DNA of 8,548 nucleotides from Oscillospiraceae bacterium (GTDB taxonomy: Bacteria > Bacillota > Clostridia > Oscillospirales > Ruminococcaceae). Position numbers and translations under genes: made by a program. The stretch is from NCBI GenBank assembly GCA_017394565.1, contig JAFPXW010000106.1, positions 1-8,548 of the forward strand, written 5' to 3'. A model generated the notes under the pieces. The model was not told where the DNA came from. It saw only the letters and a program-made list of their open reading frames with translations, and made no database searches. Shown in pieces: positions 6,084 through 8,548 of this stretch. Position 1 is the stretch's first letter, and each line of letters begins with the position of its first letter.

Positions 6084-6758
6084 ATGAGTTTCACAGATAT
6101 TTTTACCTCCGACATGGTCAGCCGCGTGACGGCCGTTTCCGTCACCGATATGCTCATCGGCGTGGCGCTCTCGTTCCTGCTGGGCGCGTTCATCTTCTTC
6201 GTGTACCGCAAGACCTTCAATGGTGTGCTGTATTCCGCCAATTTCGGACTTTCCCTCATCGGATTGTGCATGATCTCGACGGTTCTCATCATGGCGGTTT
6301 CCAGTAATGTCGTGCTGTCGCTCGGCATGGTCGGTGCGCTCTCCATCGTCAGATTCCGGACGGCGATCAAGGAGCCGCTGGACATCGTGTTCCTGTTCTG
6401 GGCGATTGCCGCCGGCATCATTCTGGCGACCGGTATGATCCCGCTTGCTGTATTCGGCAGCATCGCCGTCGGCGCAGCACTTCTCGGACTTGCGAACCGC
6501 GGCATCAAAGCGAATCCCTACCTCGTGGTCGCAACGCTGGAGGATTCCGATGCGGAAGCCGCTGTCATGGACATCATTGCGGAGGCCACCAGCCGCCACC
6601 TCCTCAAGGGCAAGACCTTCTCCAAGACCGGCAGCGAGGAGCTTACGGTCGAGGTGCAGATGAAGAACGGCGAGAGCAAGTTTGTCAAGTCCCTCCACGA
6701 CCTGCCCGGCGTCAGCAATGTCGTGATGGTCAGCTACAACGGCGACTACATGAATTGA
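6084..6758 (+). CDS. DUF4956 family membrane protein
   Basis: 224 aa. Hydrophobic segments at about 22-41, 53-72, 74-90, 101-117 and 119-137 make it a polytopic membrane protein. The hallmark is GMVGALSIVRFRTAIKEPLD (81-100), a glycine-rich helix running into a basic/acidic loop. Residues 145-224 are a soluble tail with a beta-alpha-beta-beta-alpha-beta pattern (YLVVATLE, DAEAAVMDIIAEA, LTVEVQM, KFVKSLHDL, NVVMVSYN), likely a ferredoxin-like regulatory domain; the fold is inferred. The family has no assigned activity but is often found beside VTC-domain and CotH genes, as here. GAAAGGG (6068-6074) sits 9 nt before the ATG. It is separated from the VTC gene by 144 bp containing a palindrome, so expression may be uncoupled from the first two genes. 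A channel or sensor role is speculation. Confidence 0.87.
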   Translation: MSFTDIFTSDMVSRVTAVSVTDMLIGVALSFLLGAFIFFVYRKTFNGVLYSANFGLSLIGLCMISTVLIMAVSSNVVLSLGMVGALSIVRFRTAIKEPLDIVFLFWAIAAGIILATGMIPLAVFGSIAVGAALLGLANRGIKANPYLVVATLEDSDAEAAVMDIIAEATSRHLLKGKTFSKTGSEELTVEVQMKNGESKFVKSLHDLPGVSNVVMVSYNGDYMN

Positions 6759-6773
6759 CCACATTTTTGCAAA

Positions 6774-6809
6774 AAAGCCCATGTGCGATTTTGAACGCAC
6801 ATGGGCTTT
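6774..6809. terminator. Bidirectional intrinsic terminator
   Basis: AAAGCCCATGTGCG (6774-6787) pairs perfectly over 14 bp with CGCACATGGGCTTT (6796-6809) around an 8-nt loop. Read on the minus strand the stem is followed by a clean T run (the A tract 6771-6776), so it ends the small membrane protein gene. On the plus strand the 3' side is TTTGCTTG, weaker, but it should still end the DUF4956 operon. Confidence 0.9.
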
Positions 6810-6827
6810 GCTTGTATGCGGCAGGAT

Positions 6828-7223
6828 TCATTTCAGATACCATCCTAATTTGTATCTGAGGATCGTGAGCAGCAGGAGGATCACAAATATGACAAGCTCC
6901 AGAAAAGCGTTATAATGATCCACTTTCTTTTTTGTCTCAGGGTATCGTTTCATGATCGGCCGGTAGATCAGAAGCAGATCCAGTACCACACCCAGGAGGA
7001 ACAATCCGATGCCCGTCAGTCCCATCGCGACATTTTGCTTTGCATTGTAAAGATAGACCAACTCGGGGAATACCATGACGACCAGCCCAAGCCCGACACC
7101 GCCTCCGGGGTTACGATGGTGCTGATGGTAGTCCTCGGCATCAATATAATTGTCCGTATAATGGTTGCTGCCAAAATCCATGAATTTCTCAAACCTGTTC
7201 CAAGCTTTTTCCTTAAAAGACAT
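6828..7223 (-). CDS. Small membrane protein, function unknown
   Basis: 131 aa, family not recognised. A charged N-terminal segment (1-40) carries DAEDYHQHHRNPGGG, a short histidine-rich patch. Three hydrophobic helices follow at about 42-58, 66-88 and 107-123, with the basic linker YRPIMKRYPETKKK between the second and third. The ATG at 7223 is the first in frame after a stop. The ribosome binding site AGGAGG (7241-7236) is strong but 12 nt away, slightly long. It has its own consensus promoter and a terminator just past its stop, so it is a single-gene unit unrelated in transcription to its neighbours. Translation into a coherent membrane topology supports it being real. Confidence 0.8.
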   Translation of the reverse strand: MSFKEKAWNRFEKFMDFGSNHYTDNYIDAEDYHQHHRNPGGGVGLGLVVMVFPELVYLYNAKQNVAMGLTGIGLFLLGVVLDLLLIYRPIMKRYPETKKKVDHYNAFLELVIFVILLLLTILRYKLGWYLK

Positions 7224-7265
7224 TGCTGCTCATAGCCTCCTGTATCTGATACGATTTCAGCAATC

Positions 7266-7294
7266 ATTATAGCACATCACTGCAAAAATGTCAA
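7266..7294 (-). promoter_or_regulatory. Consensus sigma-A promoter of the small membrane protein gene
   Basis: On the minus strand TTGACA (7294-7289), a 17-nt spacer and TATAAT (7271-7266) match the consensus exactly, again with the extended -10 form TGCTATAAT. It lies just past the terminator of the thioesterase gene and gives a leader of about 35 nt. Confidence 0.85.
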
Positions 7295-7301
7295 CAAGAA
7301 A

Positions 7302-7341
7302 ACGCCACAGGATCCTGAAATCTCTCAGAACCCTATGGCGT
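7302..7341 (-). terminator. Intrinsic terminator after the thioesterase gene
   Basis: On the minus strand ACGCCATAGG (7341-7332) pairs with CCTGTGGCGT (7311-7302) apart from one A/C mismatch, with further pairing inside the loop (CTGA/TCAG), and is followed by TTTTCTT. It lies 9 nt beyond the stop codon of the thioesterase gene and closes this minus-strand operon. Confidence 0.8.
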
Positions 7342-7350
7342 CATCGTTCC

Positions 7351-7773
7351 TTATTTCTGATCCTCAGCCAGATACTTTGTCAGCACCTCATGCATCGGGA
7401 GATAGTCGCGCTTGACCTTGATGGGATTGCCCTGCGGATCCAGGAAGCAATGCGTGGATGTGCCGGTGCAGCAGACTTTTCCGGTGGCCTTATTGCGGAC
7501 TTCATAGGAGAAGCCGTAGCGCAGGCCATTGTACAGATTCAGGCGTGTCTCGATCTCAACCGTGTCGCCGAAGCGCACCATCTGGATGTATTTCGCATCC
7601 ACCGTCAGCACGGGGCACACAATGCCCGTCGCTTCCTGATCGGCAAAGCGCATCCCTACCGCGTCGAGGTACGCAACACGCGCCTCCTCGAACCAGCGGA
7701 TATAATTGGAATGATGCACGATCTTCATCTGGTCGGTCTCGTAATAATGCGGTGTGCGTTCGTAAATGACCAT
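7351..7773 (-). CDS. Hotdog-fold acyl-CoA thioesterase (4HBT/YbgC type)
   Basis: 140 aa, the normal length of the 4-hydroxybenzoyl-CoA thioesterase family. These enzymes hydrolyse the thioester of acyl-CoA (some act on acyl-ACP) in the cytosol. The active-site segment YYETDQMKIVHHSNYIRWFEEAR starts at residue 10: D14 stands at the catalytic Asp position and H21-x-N-Y at the conserved HxNY, with the helix after it. The usual D-x-x-G is D-Q-M-K here, a variant seen in some members. The rest is the beta sheet (YIQMVRFGDTVEIETRL, GFSYEVRNKATGKVCCTGTSTHCFLD). The start ATG abuts the stop of the GtrA gene (TAAATG), and AAGGAGG lies about 9 nt upstream inside that gene, so the two are translationally coupled. 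The substrate cannot be told. Confidence 0.9.
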   Translation of the reverse strand: MVIYERTPHYYETDQMKIVHHSNYIRWFEEARVAYLDAVGMRFADQEATGIVCPVLTVDAKYIQMVRFGDTVEIETRLNLYNGLRYGFSYEVRNKATGKVCCTGTSTHCFLDPQGNPIKVKRDYLPMHEVLTKYLAEDQK

Positions 7774-8337
7774 TTACTCCGCCTCCTTCGCTGTGATCTC
7801 CTTCTTCTTTTTGAAGACGACAAGCTTTGAGAAGAAGTAGTTTGCCAGGGTAACGACCACCTGCGCCGTGAACTTGAAGATCCAGTACATGAGGTGATTG
7901 TCCACGGTTTCGCCGTCGGAGGAATAGAAGTGCGCACCGATGTTCATGATGACCATTTCCATGAACAGCGACGCAATACGGGCAGAAACGAATGTCCACA
8001 GCTCATACCAGAACTGCTTGCCGGACTGCGTAACGCTCTTGAATACGTACTTCTTGTTGACATAGAACGCAAAGATGACTGCCACTGTCCATGCGATCGC
8101 CGTTGCGATCGTGGTCTTGACGGCAGCTGCATCCCATGTCAGGAGATTGGGAATGGTCAGTCCCTTGATGGGCAAGGGGTTGAGGAGCGCCTGTGCCACG
8201 CCCTGTACGATGAGGTTCAGGATGGTCGTGAGCAAGCCGTAATAAATGTAAATGATCAGCTCCTCGAACTTGTCATAGAGCTTCTTCAGGGGCTTGGGAA
8301 GCAGCTTCACAAAAAACTGCAAGATTTTATCAAACAT
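7774..8337 (-). CDS. GtrA-family membrane protein
   Basis: 187 aa with four membrane helices at about 27-50, 73-95, 113-137 and 150-175, and the two family signatures FAFYVNKKYVFKS (after helix 2) and LANYFFSKLVVFK (helix 4). GtrA-like proteins are thought to help move lipid-linked sugars (undecaprenyl-phosphate glucose in phage O-antigen modification) across the membrane, or otherwise assist surface polysaccharide synthesis; here no glycosyltransferase is adjacent. The frame is open back to an ATG at 8391, but the pair ATGATG at 8340-8335 sits behind GAAAGGA; the second ATG (8337) has the better 6-nt spacing and is chosen. The C-terminus is very basic then acidic (KKKKEITAKEAE). Confidence 0.87.
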   Translation of the reverse strand: MFDKILQFFVKLLPKPLKKLYDKFEELIIYIYYGLLTTILNLIVQGVAQALLNPLPIKGLTIPNLLTWDAAAVKTTIATAIAWTVAVIFAFYVNKKYVFKSVTQSGKQFWYELWTFVSARIASLFMEMVIMNIGAHFYSSDGETVDNHLMYWIFKFTAQVVVTLANYFFSKLVVFKKKKEITAKEAE

Positions 8338-8397
8338 CATAGTTCCTTTCGGGCAAATTGAAGTGAGAAATGCAATGCCTGATGCCTGCACAGGTTC

Positions 8398-8548
8398 TTA
8401 CATTAACTCGCAGATGAGTTCGCTGAACTCTGCCGGATTCTCGATCGGCATACCCTCAAGCAGGAGTGCCTGATTGTACAGGAGCTTTGCGTACTTGCCG
8501 ACCTTGTCGGTGCCTGCGAGAGCCGTCAGACGTGCAAAGACCGGATGC
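8398..8548 (-). CDS. htpG: HtpG (Hsp90) chaperone, C-terminal 49 residues
   Basis: Only the 3' end is in the window: 49 residues and a TAA at 8400-8398. The tail HPVFARLTALAGTDKVGKY, then AKLLYNQALLLEGMPIENP, then AEFSELICELM, matches the end of the bacterial Hsp90 dimerisation domain, where KLLYDQALLxEG and IxDPxxF are conserved. HtpG is an ATP-dependent cytosolic chaperone. The next gene starts 60 nt downstream with no convincing terminator between (only a short TGCAGGCATCAGGCATTGCA imperfect repeat), so read-through into the GtrA and thioesterase genes is likely. Confidence 0.9.
   Translation of the reverse strand, partial: HPVFARLTALAGTDKVGKYAKLLYNQALLLEGMPIENPAEFSELICELM

Overview
The window (roughly mid-50s % GC by eye, with AT-rich intergenic stretches) looks like the chromosome of a gut Firmicute, most likely a Ruminococcus-type member of the Oscillospiraceae. 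The clues are a secreted GH95-type fucosidase, a CotH / VTC-domain / DUF4956 cluster of the kind seen in these bacteria, strong AGGAGG-type ribosome binding sites, and GC-rich repetitive intergenic DNA. The genus is inferred, not proven.

Layout. (1) Positions 1-2527, minus strand: a secreted GH95-family alpha-L-fucosidase. Its 3' part, starting into an F5/8-type carbohydrate-binding module, runs off the left edge. It is read from an exact-consensus promoter preceded by inverted repeats. (2) 2528-3366: 839 bp without a gene, holding that promoter, a 55-bp tandem duplication, a partial inverted copy of it, several hairpins and a cloverleaf-like palindromic element, then the regulatory region of the next operon. 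(3) 3367-6758, plus strand: three genes, a membrane-anchored CotH-family kinase-like protein, a cytosolic VTC (polyphosphate polymerase-type) protein and a DUF4956 membrane protein. A 102-bp inverted repeat separates the last two. The promoter carries four 11-bp direct repeats that resemble a Pho box, and a 9-bp dyad that brackets the -10. (4) 6774-6809: a strong, probably bidirectional terminator. (5) 6828-7223, minus strand: an unrecognised three-helix membrane protein with its own consensus promoter. (6) 7351-8548, minus strand: the 3' end of htpG, a GtrA-family membrane protein and a hotdog-fold acyl-CoA thioesterase. The last two are joined by an abutting stop/start (TAAATG), and the group ends at an intrinsic terminator.

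How the parts may work together. The most interesting unit is the CotH-VTC-DUF4956 operon. VTC domains make inorganic polyphosphate in eukaryotes, where polymerase and membrane channel are coupled in one complex. Here the tunnel enzyme is a stand-alone soluble protein next to a polytopic membrane protein and an extracytoplasmic kinase-like protein. The Pho-box-like repeats suggest control by phosphate. A phosphate-regulated, membrane-linked polyphosphate or phosphotransfer system is a reasonable hypothesis, but the function is not shown by the sequence.
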